Shown: positions 1-6,721, counted from the stretch's first letter. The stretch is 38,781 nt of DNA from an uncultured Mollicutes bacterium (GCA_900539595.1 UQCQ01000014.1:1-38781); one strand, 5' to 3'. A program made the numbers and translations. Notes: a model not told the origin generated them from the letters alone.

Positions 1-10
1 CCCCCGGGGA

Positions 11-38
11 TTGACGCCGTGCCGTCTCCGTCTATAAT
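11..38 (+). promoter_or_regulatory. Sigma70-type promoter of short RNA, copy 1
   Basis: TTGACG at 11-16 and a perfect TATAAT at 33-38 with a 16-bp spacer. The predicted start is near 45, only about 8 bases before the terminator hairpin at 53-74, so the product would be a roughly 35-nt RNA. Confidence 0.75.
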
Positions 39-44
39 TTAAGT

Positions 45-79
45 GCTTTTCGGTGATCCCTTTTTTGGGATCACTTTTT
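45..79 (+). ncRNA. Predicted short RNA, copy 1 (possible antitoxin relic)
   Basis: Predicted transcript from the promoter at 11-38 to the U-run of the terminator (stem GTGATCCC 53-60, six-T loop, GGGATCAC 67-74, T5 at 75-79). No intact peptide gene faces this copy, so it may be an orphan. Existence as a stable RNA is inferred from promoter and terminator only. Confidence 0.45.
53..79 (+). terminator. Intrinsic terminator of short RNA, copy 1
   Basis: Perfect 8-bp stem (GTGATCCC/GGGATCAC) with a six-T loop followed by T5. It works only on the plus strand, because the minus-strand flank has no T-run. Confidence 0.8.
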
Positions 80-227
80 CAATCCCTTACGCTAATGCTG
101 CCCCAATTTCTAAAAGAGCATTTTGTTGACGCTTGCTTATAAAATGGCATTGGGACACGCTAAAAAGCTTGGGATTGAAAATTATCAAAGAGAAGCATAG
201 AAGAACGTTTGGCTTTTCCTCCTTTCA

Positions 228-257
228 CCCCGGGTTTGGCTTTCGCCTCCCCCGGGG
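228..257. other. G/C-rich hairpin in module
   Basis: On the plus strand CCCCGGG, TTT, GGC, TTTC, GCC, TCC, CCCGGGG: a 7-bp outer stem and a 3-bp inner stem. Neither strand has a following T-run, so it is not a standard terminator. It would sit in the distal 3' part of the minus-strand peptide mRNA and might act as an end-protecting or processing structure. The same C5G4 edge begins copy 1 at position 1. Confidence 0.6.
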
Positions 258-258
258 A

Positions 259-286
259 TTGACGCCGTGCCGTCTCCGTCTATAAT
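259..286 (+). promoter_or_regulatory. Promoter of convergent short RNA, copy 2
   Basis: TTGACG 259-264, 16-bp spacer, TATAAT 281-286. It fires towards the 3' end of the minus-strand peptide gene. Its spacer contains ACGCCGTGCC (262-271), which is also the element complementary to the peptide mRNA's 5' leader. Confidence 0.75.
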
Positions 287-292
287 TTAAGT

Positions 293-328
293 GGTTTTCG
301 GTGATCCCTTTTTTGGGATCACTTTTTC
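293..328 (+). ncRNA. Candidate antisense RNA of type I toxin-antitoxin module
   Basis: Predicted RNA from about 293 to the T5 run at 323-327, essentially one hairpin (GTGATCCC 301-308, T6 loop, GGGATCAC 315-322). It is fully complementary to the sequence immediately after the stop codon of the minus-strand peptide gene; the target hairpin has an A6 loop facing this U6 loop. Convergent antisense RNAs that overlap toxin 3' ends are known from TxpA/RatA- and BsrG/SR4-type systems; this one would be unusually short. Function is inferred. Confidence 0.5.
301..327 (+). terminator. Intrinsic terminator of short RNA, copy 2
   Basis: Identical 8-bp stem, T6 loop and T5 tail to copy 1. Confidence 0.8.
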
Positions 329-330
329 AA

Positions 331-417
331 TCACTTACGTTTACGGCGGTCGTCCCCTCGAAGGAGCAGCACGAAGAGGTCGATCAAGGCCATCAAGGCG
401 ATGAGCTTGTCCAGCAT
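331..417 (-). CDS. 28-residue hydrophobic peptide, candidate type I toxin
   Basis: The product is unrecognised but toxin-like. It starts MLDKLIALMALIDLF, continues with a valine/leucine-rich segment to about residue 19, and ends in a short charged tail (RGDDRRKRK). One membrane helix with a basic C-terminus resembles the small holin-like toxins of Gram-positive type I systems in general pattern. The ATG follows a full AAAGGAGG Shine-Dalgarno (425-432) at 7 bases; the stop is TGA at 331-333. A CTCC (436-439) just upstream could pair with the Shine-Dalgarno. A convergent promoter and terminator lie directly behind the stop. No convincing promoter for the minus-strand mRNA was found. It could also be a leader peptide or chance ORF; the Shine-Dalgarno and peptide character argue for translation. 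Confidence 0.55.
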   Translation of the reverse strand: MLDKLIALMALIDLFVLLLRGDDRRKRK

Positions 418-469
418 GCTTGAACCTCCTTTCTTGGAGTGGCACGGCGTTTTCGGGAATTGGTTCCAT
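341..469 (-). CDS. 42-codon overlapping ORF upstream of toxin-like gene (mok-like?)
   Basis: ATG at 469-467 follows GGGAGG (477-482) by 7 bases. The 42-residue frame (MEPIPENAVPLQERR...) runs over the Shine-Dalgarno and nearly the whole peptide gene in another frame, and stops at 341-343. The predicted protein is polar and proline/arginine-rich with no recognised domain. The layout, a well-initiated reading frame that reads through the start of a toxin-like gene, parallels mok over hok, where upstream translation opens the toxin start. Whether it makes a protein or only couples translation is unknown. Confidence 0.35.
   Translation of the reverse strand: MEPIPENAVPLQERRFKHAGQAHRLDGLDRPLRAAPSRGRPP
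441..450 (-). promoter_or_regulatory. 5' arm of predicted 5'-3' mRNA pairing
   Basis: On the minus strand this reads ACGCCGTGCC, exactly complementary to GGCACGGCGT in the same predicted mRNA's 3' region (plus 262-271). Adjacent CTCC (439-436) and GGAG (277-274) extend the pairing by 4 bp across a small internal loop. In hok- and AapA-type systems, 5'-3' closure keeps full-length toxin mRNA untranslated. The pairing would also sit next to the Shine-Dalgarno. Confidence 0.5.
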
Positions 470-721
470 GAGGAATCCTCCCTTACCTTACTTAGAGTCA
501 TTTTTTAAATTTTTTTGTCGAAATATTTTTCCGGTTTCCATTTTTTCTCTTTATCTAGAGGGAGATTTTTAATCAAAAAAACGCAGGATATAACTCATTT
601 TCTTTCATCAAACTTTGAATTAATTTCCTTTAAATCTTTACATTTTATTTTTCCGGTTTCTCGGATTTTCCTTCCTTTTTTCTAGTAAATTTTAAAAATT
701 GGGGAAGAAAACGAGACTTGG

Positions 722-790
722 ACTCCTTCGCCGTTTCCTTTAGGAAAGAGAAAGGGGTATACTACCCCTTGGTTTCCGTCGGAAGCGGGC
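722..790 (+). promoter_or_regulatory. Structured leader upstream of dipeptidase gene
   Basis: AAGGGGTA (752-759) and TACCCCTT (763-770) form an 8-bp hairpin with a TAC loop. GGAAA (743-747) can pair with TTTCC on either side (734-738 with a TTTA tetraloop, or 773-777 extending the main hairpin), giving two mutually exclusive folds. The element ends about 60 bases before the dipeptidase ATG. No family is recognised. The rest of 480-720 is AT-rich with no gene that I can support. Confidence 0.4.
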
Positions 791-849
791 GGAATAAGGC
801 CAGAAGAGCAGTGAAATGGGCCATTTAAGAAGATATAAAGGAAAAGAAA

Positions 850-2244
850 ATGCCAAATTTTAAGAAATTAGCCAAAAATTATGAAAAGCCGGCGTTAGAG
901 ACCCTCAAGGGCCTCGTTGCCAAAAAATCCGTTTATGATGCCTCTAGCGTTTCGGAAGACGCTCCATACGGAACGGGAGTTAAAAGCGCTCTCGACTATT
1001 TAGCTAAACTGGGAAAAGATAACGGCTTTAAAGTCGATACCTGCGATGGACGCGTCACGGAAATTAGCATCGGAAACGGCCAAGGACCCGTGATTGGGAT
1101 TTATGCCCACGCCGATGTGGTCCCTGCGACTGGAAAATGGTCGACCAAAGACCCCTTCAAAGCCGAACTTGTCGGCGAAGGAAAAGAAGCCAAACTCATC
1201 GCCCGCGGTACTAGCGATGACAAAGGACCCTTGGTTGCCGCTTTCTATGCCGCCAAATTGCTTTCGGATGCAGGACTCGTCAAGAATTATTCCATCCGTT
1301 TCTGCGCGGGTGGAGATGAAGAAAGAGGTTCCAGCTGCTTGGATTATTATTTCCACACCTTGAAGAAAACCCCAACGGATTATGGATTTACCCCCGATGC
1401 CGACTTCCCTTTGATTTATGCCGAAAAAGGCATGGTCAGCGGTTGCCGCTTGGTTAAAAAAGTTGACTTGACCCCGATTATTGCCATGGATGGCGGCGTA
1501 GTTTCTAACGCCGTCTGCGATCGTTTTTTGGTGACGCTACCTCACGATGAAGGCTTTGAAAAAGCGTTCGAGGAAAAAGCAATCAAGGGAGAAATCACCC
1601 GCATGGGCCCGGTCACCCTTGTTGTTTTTAGCGGTACCACCAGTCACGGCTCCACTCCGGAAAAAGGCGTTAATGCCGCCTTAAAAGCCTTCGAATTTAT
1701 CGGGTCTTACTACAAGAATGAATTCCTTACAAACCTCGCTAAAGTCCTTGCGGATTGCAATGGACGTGGGTTTGAGGGGTTCTCTTCCTCTCCAGAACTT
1801 GGCTTATCCACCTTCAATTACGGCGTGATCCATTACGATGGACACGAAAAATTACTGACCCTCAGCGTCGACTACCGTTATGGAGAAAAAGCCGACCCGA
1901 AGCTTGCTTTGGAAAATCTAGAAAAGCATTCGGGCATGAAAGTCGAATGCAAGGGGCTTGTTTCGCCTTTGCTTTACGCCAAGGATTCTCCGTTAGTGAA
2001 AACCCTCATGAAATCCTATAAACGCACGACTTTCAAACTCTTCGATAAGCCGATGGCGATTGGGGGAGGAACCTACGCCAAAGAAGCTCCCAACTGCGTG
2101 GCTTATGGCTCAGCCTTCAAAGGACATCCCGGCGACATCCATTCCCCCAACGAATACATCTATTTGGATGATTTCTTCCGTCAAATCTATATTTACGCGG
2201 ATGCGATTGCTTCCTTAGGCGCGCTTCCCAAGCAAGGAAAATAA
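850..2244 (+). CDS. pepV: M20 family dipeptidase (PepV/Sapep-like)
   Basis: A cytosolic di-zinc metallopeptidase that cleaves dipeptides. The 464 residues match PepV length. Visible motifs are AHADVVP with metal ligand H87 and D89, GTSDDKG (residues 120-126) with the bridging aspartate, and GGDEERG (154-160) with the catalytic glutamate pair. The C-terminal part has GGGTYA and GHPGDIHSPNEY with the last histidine ligand. A lid domain lies between about residues 190 and 390. The Shine-Dalgarno is weak (AAAGGAA). trmB begins one base after the stop codon, so the two are co-transcribed. All key residues are present. The exact substrate range within the family cannot be told from sequence. Confidence 0.9.
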   Translation: MPNFKKLAKNYEKPALETLKGLVAKKSVYDASSVSEDAPYGTGVKSALDYLAKLGKDNGFKVDTCDGRVTEISIGNGQGPVIGIYAHADVVPATGKWSTKDPFKAELVGEGKEAKLIARGTSDDKGPLVAAFYAAKLLSDAGLVKNYSIRFCAGGDEERGSSCLDYYFHTLKKTPTDYGFTPDADFPLIYAEKGMVSGCRLVKKVDLTPIIAMDGGVVSNAVCDRFLVTLPHDEGFEKAFEEKAIKGEITRMGPVTLVVFSGTTSHGSTPEKGVNAALKAFEFIGSYYKNEFLTNLAKVLADCNGRGFEGFSSSPELGLSTFNYGVIHYDGHEKLLTLSVDYRYGEKADPKLALENLEKHSGMKVECKGLVSPLLYAKDSPLVKTLMKSYKRTTFKLFDKPMAIGGGTYAKEAPNCVAYGSAFKGHPGDIHSPNEYIYLDDFFRQIYIYADAIASLGALPKQGK

Positions 2245-2245
2245 G

Positions 2246-2869
2246 ATGCGCGGAAGACATAAAGCCTGGGCGGCCCCTTTGCTTAACGACCACCCTGAAC
2301 TTGCCGTTCATCATATCGATGCCTCCTCTTCCTTTTTCCTTGACCATCCCTTGGCCTTGGAAATTGGAATTGGCAAAGGGGATTTCATCGTGGATCAAGC
2401 CACCAAACATCCTACTACCCATTTCCTTGGCCTAGAACGCGATGTCTCCATCATGGGCATGGCGGCGAAGAAAATTTTAGGAAAAGAACTGCAAAATATT
2501 CTTCTTTGCCCCGAAGATTTTGATACGGTGGAAGAAGAACTTCGCCCGCTCAAATTTGAAACGATTTATTTGAATTTCAGCGATCCCTGGCCGAAAAAAC
2601 GTCATGAAAAACGTCGTCTTACCTTCCTCCCTCGCCTTCAAAAAATCGGAGATTTGCTTCAAGAAGGAGGGATGCTCCGCATCAAAACGGATAATGACAA
2701 TCTTTATGCCTTTACCTTGGAACAAATCCAAGGGTTAAAAGGCCTAACGATGGTGATGAACGAAGAAAACTATCGTTTCGACGAAGAAGGGGATTCGATG
2801 AGCGAATACGAACGGAATTTCCGTTCCATCGGGCATAAAATCCACCGCATCATTTTGAAAAAGGAGTAG
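2246..2869 (+). CDS. trmB: tRNA (guanine-N7-)-methyltransferase
   Basis: TrmB methylates G46 of the tRNA variable loop with S-adenosylmethionine. The 207-residue protein begins with the family's RHK-W pattern (RGRHKAW). It has the SAM-binding loop EIGIGKGDF (39-47), the signature FSDPWPKKRHEKRR (about 111-124) and TDNDNLY (148-154). Length is normal. It starts one base after the dipeptidase stop, with no independent promoter visible, and ends 5 bases before the YtpR-like gene, so the three form an operon. No unusual features. Confidence 0.95.
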   Translation: MRGRHKAWAAPLLNDHPELAVHHIDASSSFFLDHPLALEIGIGKGDFIVDQATKHPTTHFLGLERDVSIMGMAAKKILGKELQNILLCPEDFDTVEEELRPLKFETIYLNFSDPWPKKRHEKRRLTFLPRLQKIGDLLQEGGMLRIKTDNDNLYAFTLEQIQGLKGLTMVMNEENYRFDEEGDSMSEYERNFRSIGHKIHRIILKKE

Positions 2870-2874
2870 AAAAT

Positions 2875-3465
2875 ATGACTGCTTTATTTTATTGCAAACC
2901 CACGGCAAAAGACGTTTTGTATCTCTTGATTGATCCCGAGAAAACTCCGGATGAAGTGGTTAAGAAAGGCGATACAGTCGGACTCTTCTTTCAGAAACAA
3001 CTGATTGGAGTCAATTTCTTGAATTTCTCTCGCCTGGTCAAAATCAAGGCGGAAGGCCGGATTACCAATCCTCCCGAGGCCATGCTAGAAATCGTAAAAA
3101 ACGAACTCCAAAAAGCTTCCTTCCCTATCCCTGATTTCTCTTGTTCGAGCGGGTTCACCGTGGCAAAGGTCATGAATCTAGAAGAGCATCCTTTGGACGA
3201 AAGAAAGCAAATCGTCACCTTGGAATGCGCCGGCAAAACCTTAACGACTTCTTCCCGTTATCAAAATCTACAAATCGGAAGCAAAATCGTGGTTTTGCTT
3301 GATCGAACAATCCGCTTTGACGGAACGGTGTTCCATTCTAGCGTTATCCGTAACATTCCTCAGGATTGCGAAATCGCTTCTCCCCATGATTTAGGTCTTT
3401 CGGAAGAAAGCAAATCCGCCTATATCGAAGAAGAAAAAGAAGTCGGATCCGATTTCTTCGCCTAG
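2875..3465 (+). CDS. ytpR: YtpR-like tRNA-binding domain protein
   Basis: The 196-residue protein has an N-terminal DUF4479-like half (residues 1-85) and a C-terminal OB-fold of the tRNA-binding (EMAP II/PheT N-terminal) type from about residue 94. The latter shows the family pattern of VAKV, HPLDERKQIVTLECAG and a late gain of conserved glycine/valine turns. The function in Bacilli is not settled; binding of tRNA or tRNA-like structure is inferred. The start has AAAAAGGAG with good spacing. It is the last gene of the pepV-trmB operon, followed by a strong terminator. Confidence 0.8.
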   Translation: MTALFYCKPTAKDVLYLLIDPEKTPDEVVKKGDTVGLFFQKQLIGVNFLNFSRLVKIKAEGRITNPPEAMLEIVKNELQKASFPIPDFSCSSGFTVAKVMNLEEHPLDERKQIVTLECAGKTLTTSSRYQNLQIGSKIVVLLDRTIRFDGTVFHSSVIRNIPQDCEIASPHDLGLSEESKSAYIEEEKEVGSDFFA

Positions 3466-3472
3466 TCCTAAA

Positions 3473-3497
3473 CCCCTCTTCGGAGGGGCTTTCTTTT
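3473..3497 (+). terminator. Intrinsic terminator after ytpR
   Basis: CCCCTC, TTCG tetraloop, GAGGGG, then a T-rich tail (3490-3497). Confidence 0.9.
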
Positions 3498-3560
3498 ACA
3501 TGTTGGAAAATAATTGTAAAAAGATGAAAAAAAACAACATATTTTTCTAAAAGAAAGCCG

Positions 3561-3566
3561 TATAAT
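3561..3566 (+). promoter_or_regulatory. -10 element of LacI-family gene; flanking inverted repeat
   Basis: TATAAT at 3561-3566 lies 23 bases before the ATG. No good -35 is seen. ATGTTG (3500-3505) and CAACAT (3535-3540) form an inverted repeat just upstream that may be a regulator site, possibly autoregulatory, but the half-sites are far apart. Confidence 0.5.
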
Positions 3567-3589
3567 TAAACCCGAAAGGAAAATGTGCC

Positions 3590-4597
3590 ATGAAAAACCT
3601 TAAAGATCGCGTCACGATTTATCAAGTTGCTCAAGCCGCTGGAGTTTCTCTAGCCACCGTGAGCCGCGTCATCAACAAACAGGGTTCCGTCACTCCTGAA
3701 ACCCGCGCCAAAGTCGAAAAAACCATCAAAGATTTGGGCTATCGTCCTAGCGGACTCGCCCAAGCCCTTGCCACCAACCGCACCACCAATATTGGCATCG
3801 TCATCCCCAGCGCCAACTACGTTTATATCGCCAATATGCTTTCTGGCATCACCGAAGTTGCCAGAGAGAAGAACTATATTCTGACCTTATTCTCCACCGC
3901 CCATAGCCGCGACGAGGCTTTGCAGATGATCGAAAGAGTCATCTCTTCCCACGTGGATGGGGCGATTGTTTTCGACGACCAACTTGATTCCGATGACATC
4001 AAACGGATTGCTTCCTATAACGTTCCAACTGTGGTCATCGATAGCCGAATCGAAGGAGACAAAATCGGGGCCATCCGTTTCAATTACGATGTCGCTTTGA
4101 AACAAATCATCGTGGATTATTATGCCCATGGCGGCACGGAGCCGATGACCTTCCTCCACGTTCATAACGCGGGCCGCTTGCTTTCCCGCTGCGAAAAGGT
4201 CTTCATCCAAACCCATGAAGAACTCGGCCGTCCCTATCACGTCGTGAACTGCGACGATTCCTATACCCATACGTACAACGACTTCAAAGAATTCTTCAAA
4301 AAGAACTCCAAGGGCTATTTCATCTGCTATCGCGACTCCATCGCCGCGGCGGTAGAAAACGCCGCCCAAGATTTGGGGCTTTCTCTCCCCGACCAAGTGG
4401 AAGTGCTTTCTCTTGTCGGCACCAAATACGCCTATATCGTTCGCCCGACCCTCACCACGATGCACATCGATATGCATGAAGTGGGAAAACGCGCGATGTA
4501 TATGCTCACGGATTTGCTCAACAACGACCTCGTGGACCGCAATTCCCATTTCGACGCCTTCTTGGCTCAAGGTCAATCCACCGTCGAACGGAAATAA
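3590..4597 (+). CDS. LacI-family transcriptional regulator (CcpA-like)
   Basis: A 335-residue repressor with an N-terminal helix-turn-helix (TIYQVAQAAGVSLATVSRVI, residues 9-28), a hinge helix (YRPSGLAQAL, 51-60) and a periplasmic-binding-type effector domain to the end. The C-terminal RPTLTTMHIDMHEVG matches the CcpA/RbsR subgroup. Whether it is the global CcpA or a local sugar regulator cannot be decided: no sugar genes are adjacent, and it is monocistronic between two terminators, which favours a trans-acting or global role. The Shine-Dalgarno is AAAGGAA at about 8 bases. Confidence 0.85.
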   Translation: MKNLKDRVTIYQVAQAAGVSLATVSRVINKQGSVTPETRAKVEKTIKDLGYRPSGLAQALATNRTTNIGIVIPSANYVYIANMLSGITEVAREKNYILTLFSTAHSRDEALQMIERVISSHVDGAIVFDDQLDSDDIKRIASYNVPTVVIDSRIEGDKIGAIRFNYDVALKQIIVDYYAHGGTEPMTFLHVHNAGRLLSRCEKVFIQTHEELGRPYHVVNCDDSYTHTYNDFKEFFKKNSKGYFICYRDSIAAAVENAAQDLGLSLPDQVEVLSLVGTKYAYIVRPTLTTMHIDMHEVGKRAMYMLTDLLNNDLVDRNSHFDAFLAQGQSTVERK

Positions 4598-4614
4598 CCT
4601 TCCTTTAAGACTTT

Positions 4615-4640
4615 GCCGCCCTTCGGGGCGGCTTTTCTTT
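4615..4640 (+). terminator. Intrinsic terminator after LacI-family gene
   Basis: GCCGCCC, TTCG, GGGCGGC, then TTTTCTTT. Confidence 0.9.
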
Positions 4641-4690
4641 AAAAAAAGGAAAAGCAAAAACCTGGGAAAAATCCGGTTTTCTCCTCCTTT

Positions 4691-4717
4691 TTAGCACTCA
4701 GACAAAATAATTGCTAA
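4691..4717 (+). promoter_or_regulatory. CIRCE-like HrcA operator 1
   Basis: TTAGCACTC, 9-bp spacer, AATTGCTAA. The left half-site is perfect; the right half keeps 7 of 9 bases of GAGTGCTAA (its first and third bases differ). HrcA itself is not in the window. Confidence 0.75.
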
Positions 4718-4720
4718 AAA

Positions 4721-4747
4721 TTGGCACTCAAATATTGACACTGCTAA
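4721..4747 (+). promoter_or_regulatory. CIRCE-like HrcA operator 2, overlapping groES promoter
   Basis: TTGGCACTC, 9-bp spacer, CACTGCTAA; one and two mismatches to the consensus half-sites. The -35 TTGACA (4735-4740) sits inside it and TAAAAT (4757-4762) is the -10, so HrcA binding would block polymerase directly. Confidence 0.8.
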
Positions 4748-4796
4748 AAAATCGCCTAAAATACAAATCGCAACCGAAAAAAGGAGATGCAAAAAA

Positions 4797-5075
4797 ATGA
4801 TTCGTCCATTAAATGAATATGTTCTTCTCGAGAAGCTTCCTTCCGAGAAAAAAGTCGGCTCGATCGTCCTAACGAGCGAGAAAAAAGTCGGCAACGTTGC
4901 CACGGTGATTGCCGTGGGAGAAGGCGCCAAAGATAAAGACGGAAAGAGAACTCCGATTTCACTTAAAGTCGGAGAAAAAGTCGTCTACCGCGAATATGCC
5001 GGCACCGATTATGAAGAAAATGACCGCAAATTCCTTCTCATTAAAGAAGAAGACGTTCTTGCGGTAATTGAATAA
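4797..5075 (+). CDS. groES: Co-chaperonin GroES (Cpn10)
   Basis: GroES caps the GroEL cavity during ATP-driven folding. The 92-residue length and the opening RPLNEYVLLEKLP are typical. The mobile loop is around SEKKVGSIVL. The body has VIAVGEGAKDKDG and ends in the canonical KEEDVLAVIE. Shine-Dalgarno AAGGAGA is 10 bases before the ATG. It is the first gene of the groES-groEL operon behind two CIRCE-like sites, so heat-shock control by HrcA is likely. Confidence 0.97.
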   Translation: MIRPLNEYVLLEKLPSEKKVGSIVLTSEKKVGNVATVIAVGEGAKDKDGKRTPISLKVGEKVVYREYAGTDYEENDRKFLLIKEEDVLAVIE

Positions 5076-5104
5076 ATTCTTTGAAAAGAAAGGAAATAAC
5101 GAAT

Positions 5105-6721
5105 ATGGCAAAAGAAATTAAATGGGGCAAATCCGCCCGCGATGAGATGCTAGAAGGCGTGGATACGCTTGCCAACACCGTCAAATTGACCATTGGACCC
5201 AAAGGACGTAACGTCGTCCTCGATAAAGGGTATGGTTCTCCCCTTATCACAAATGATGGGGTGACGATTGCCCGCGAAATCGAACTTAAGAACAACTTCC
5301 AAAATATGGGCGCCAAGCTCGTATACGAAGTCGCGAATAAAACTAATGATGCTGCTGGGGATGGCACGACCACGGCAACCCTTCTTGCCCAGGAAATGAT
5401 CCATCGCGGCATTAACGCCGTGGAAAAAGGCGCGAACCCCGTCTTCGTCCGTCAAGGCATGGAGAAAGCCGGCAAGGCGGTCGCGGAAGAATTGCTTAAA
5501 ATCTCTCGTCCTATCGATACCAATGCGGATATTGAATCCGTCGCCACGATTTCTAGCGGCGATGCCCAAATCGGTAAATTAATCGCCGAAGCTATGGCCA
5601 AAGTTGGCAAAACCGGCGTCATCTCCGTCGATGACTCCAAGGGCGTGGACGATGAACTCGCCGTGACGCAAGGGCTAGAATTCGATAAAGGCTACATCTC
5701 TCCTTATATGGTCTCTGACCGCGAGAAGATGGTGGCGGAAATGGAAGACGCTTTGGTCCTTGTCACTGATCAAAAAGTTTCGGATATCAATACGATTCTC
5801 CCCGTTCTCCAAGCGGTTGTGGATTCGCATAAGCCGTTACTCATCATTGCCGATGATCTCGACGCGGATGTTACTTCTACGATTGTGGTCAATAAGCTCC
5901 GCGGCACCTTCAATGTGGTCGCGGTCAAAGCTCCGGAATTTGGAGACGCCCAGAAAGCGGCTTTGGAAGATATCGCCATCACCACGGGCGCTAAATTCAT
6001 CTCCAAAGACCTTGGCATGCAGTTAAAAGACGTCACCATCGATGACCTTGGCAAAGTCCGCAAGGCCACAGTTCGCAAGGACAAGACCACTCTTGTGGGC
6101 GGAGAAGGCGACAAGAATCAAATCGCTGCCCGCGTCCAAGAACTTCAAAAACAATACGATGCTTCGAATAGCGAATACGACAAGAAGAACCTTGCCAAAC
6201 GCATCGCTAAACTTGGCGACGGGGTTGCTGTCTTGAAAGTCGGTGCCCTCACGGAAGCCGAACTCAAAGAGAAGAAGCTTCGCATCGAAGACGCGCTTAA
6301 CGCCACGAAAGCTGCCGTTAGCGAAGGGATTGTAGTCGGTGGCGGCGCGGCCTTAACCGAAGTCTACAAGACCTTAAAGCCGAGCCTCAAGGTAGAAAAC
6401 CACGATATCCAGATGGGTATCAACGCGGTTTTGGAAAGCCTTTATGCCCCGCTTCGCCAGATTGCCCTCAATGCCGGTTATGAACCCGATGAAATCGAAG
6501 AAATCCAAGAGAAATCGAAGAAAGACATCGGTTTCAACGCCAAAGATGGCACCTGGGTCAATATGTTCGAAAATGGCATCGTGGATCCGACCAAGGTCAC
6601 TCGCTCAGCGATTCTAAATGCCTCCTCCATTGCTTCTTTGTTCGTGACGACCGAAGCCGCCGTCAGCGAAATCAAAGAGGAAAAACCTGCCCCGGCTATG
6701 CCTGCCGGTGACATGTATTGA
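5105..6721 (+). CDS. groEL: Chaperonin GroEL (Cpn60)
   Basis: ATP-dependent folding chaperonin, 538 residues from the ATG at 5105 (AAAGGAA 12 bases upstream); an upstream ATG at 5081 would add an atypical tail. Visible motifs are the nucleotide-binding GPKGRNVV and AAGDGTTTAT (the ATPase aspartate), the apical FDKGYISPYM and VKAPEFGD, and VVGGGAAL near the C-terminus. The C-terminal tail ends EEKPAPAMPAGDMY rather than the usual repeated GGM. The gene is 29 bases after groES and co-transcribed. Confidence 0.97.
   Translation: MAKEIKWGKSARDEMLEGVDTLANTVKLTIGPKGRNVVLDKGYGSPLITNDGVTIAREIELKNNFQNMGAKLVYEVANKTNDAAGDGTTTATLLAQEMIHRGINAVEKGANPVFVRQGMEKAGKAVAEELLKISRPIDTNADIESVATISSGDAQIGKLIAEAMAKVGKTGVISVDDSKGVDDELAVTQGLEFDKGYISPYMVSDREKMVAEMEDALVLVTDQKVSDINTILPVLQAVVDSHKPLLIIADDLDADVTSTIVVNKLRGTFNVVAVKAPEFGDAQKAALEDIAITTGAKFISKDLGMQLKDVTIDDLGKVRKATVRKDKTTLVGGEGDKNQIAARVQELQKQYDASNSEYDKKNLAKRIAKLGDGVAVLKVGALTEAELKEKKLRIEDALNATKAAVSEGIVVGGGAALTEVYKTLKPSLKVENHDIQMGINAVLESLYAPLRQIALNAGYEPDEIEEIQEKSKKDIGFNAKDGTWVNMFENGIVDPTKVTRSAILNASSIASLFVTTEAAVSEIKEEKPAPAMPAGDMY

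Larger units (their letters stand above)
1..91. repeat. Direct repeat copy 1 (promoter + terminator unit)
   Basis: This 91-bp stretch recurs at 249-339 with two mismatches (46 C versus 294 G; 85 C versus 333 A). Each copy carries a C5G4 block, a sigma70-type promoter and a hairpin terminator on the plus strand. The second mismatch removes the TGA stop codon that the minus-strand peptide gene uses in copy 2. Homology ends two codons into where that peptide gene would lie, so copy 1 looks like a truncated relic of the same module. The copy starts at the window edge and may extend leftwards. Confidence 0.9.
249..339. repeat. Direct repeat copy 2 (promoter + terminator unit)
   Basis: Second copy of the 91-bp unit, 248 bp downstream of the first. 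It lies at the 3' end of the minus-strand 28-residue peptide gene, overlaps its last three codons including the stop, and contains the convergent promoter and terminator described separately. Confidence 0.9.

Noticed and set aside
83..230. Possible second peptide gene in copy 1, minus strand, behind AAAGGAGG
   Set aside because: The nearest ATG is 19 bases away and gives only 12 codons; other frames lack start signals. Treated as a decayed or replaced unit.
523..700. Two copies of TTTTTCCGGTTTC followed by pyrimidine-rich runs and CTAG
   Set aside because: The similarity is short and in low-complexity AT-rich sequence; no further structure.
3887..4657. 256-codon minus-strand frame over the LacI-family gene
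   Set aside because: Lies opposite a clear LacI protein and crosses its terminator; composition is that of a reverse shadow.
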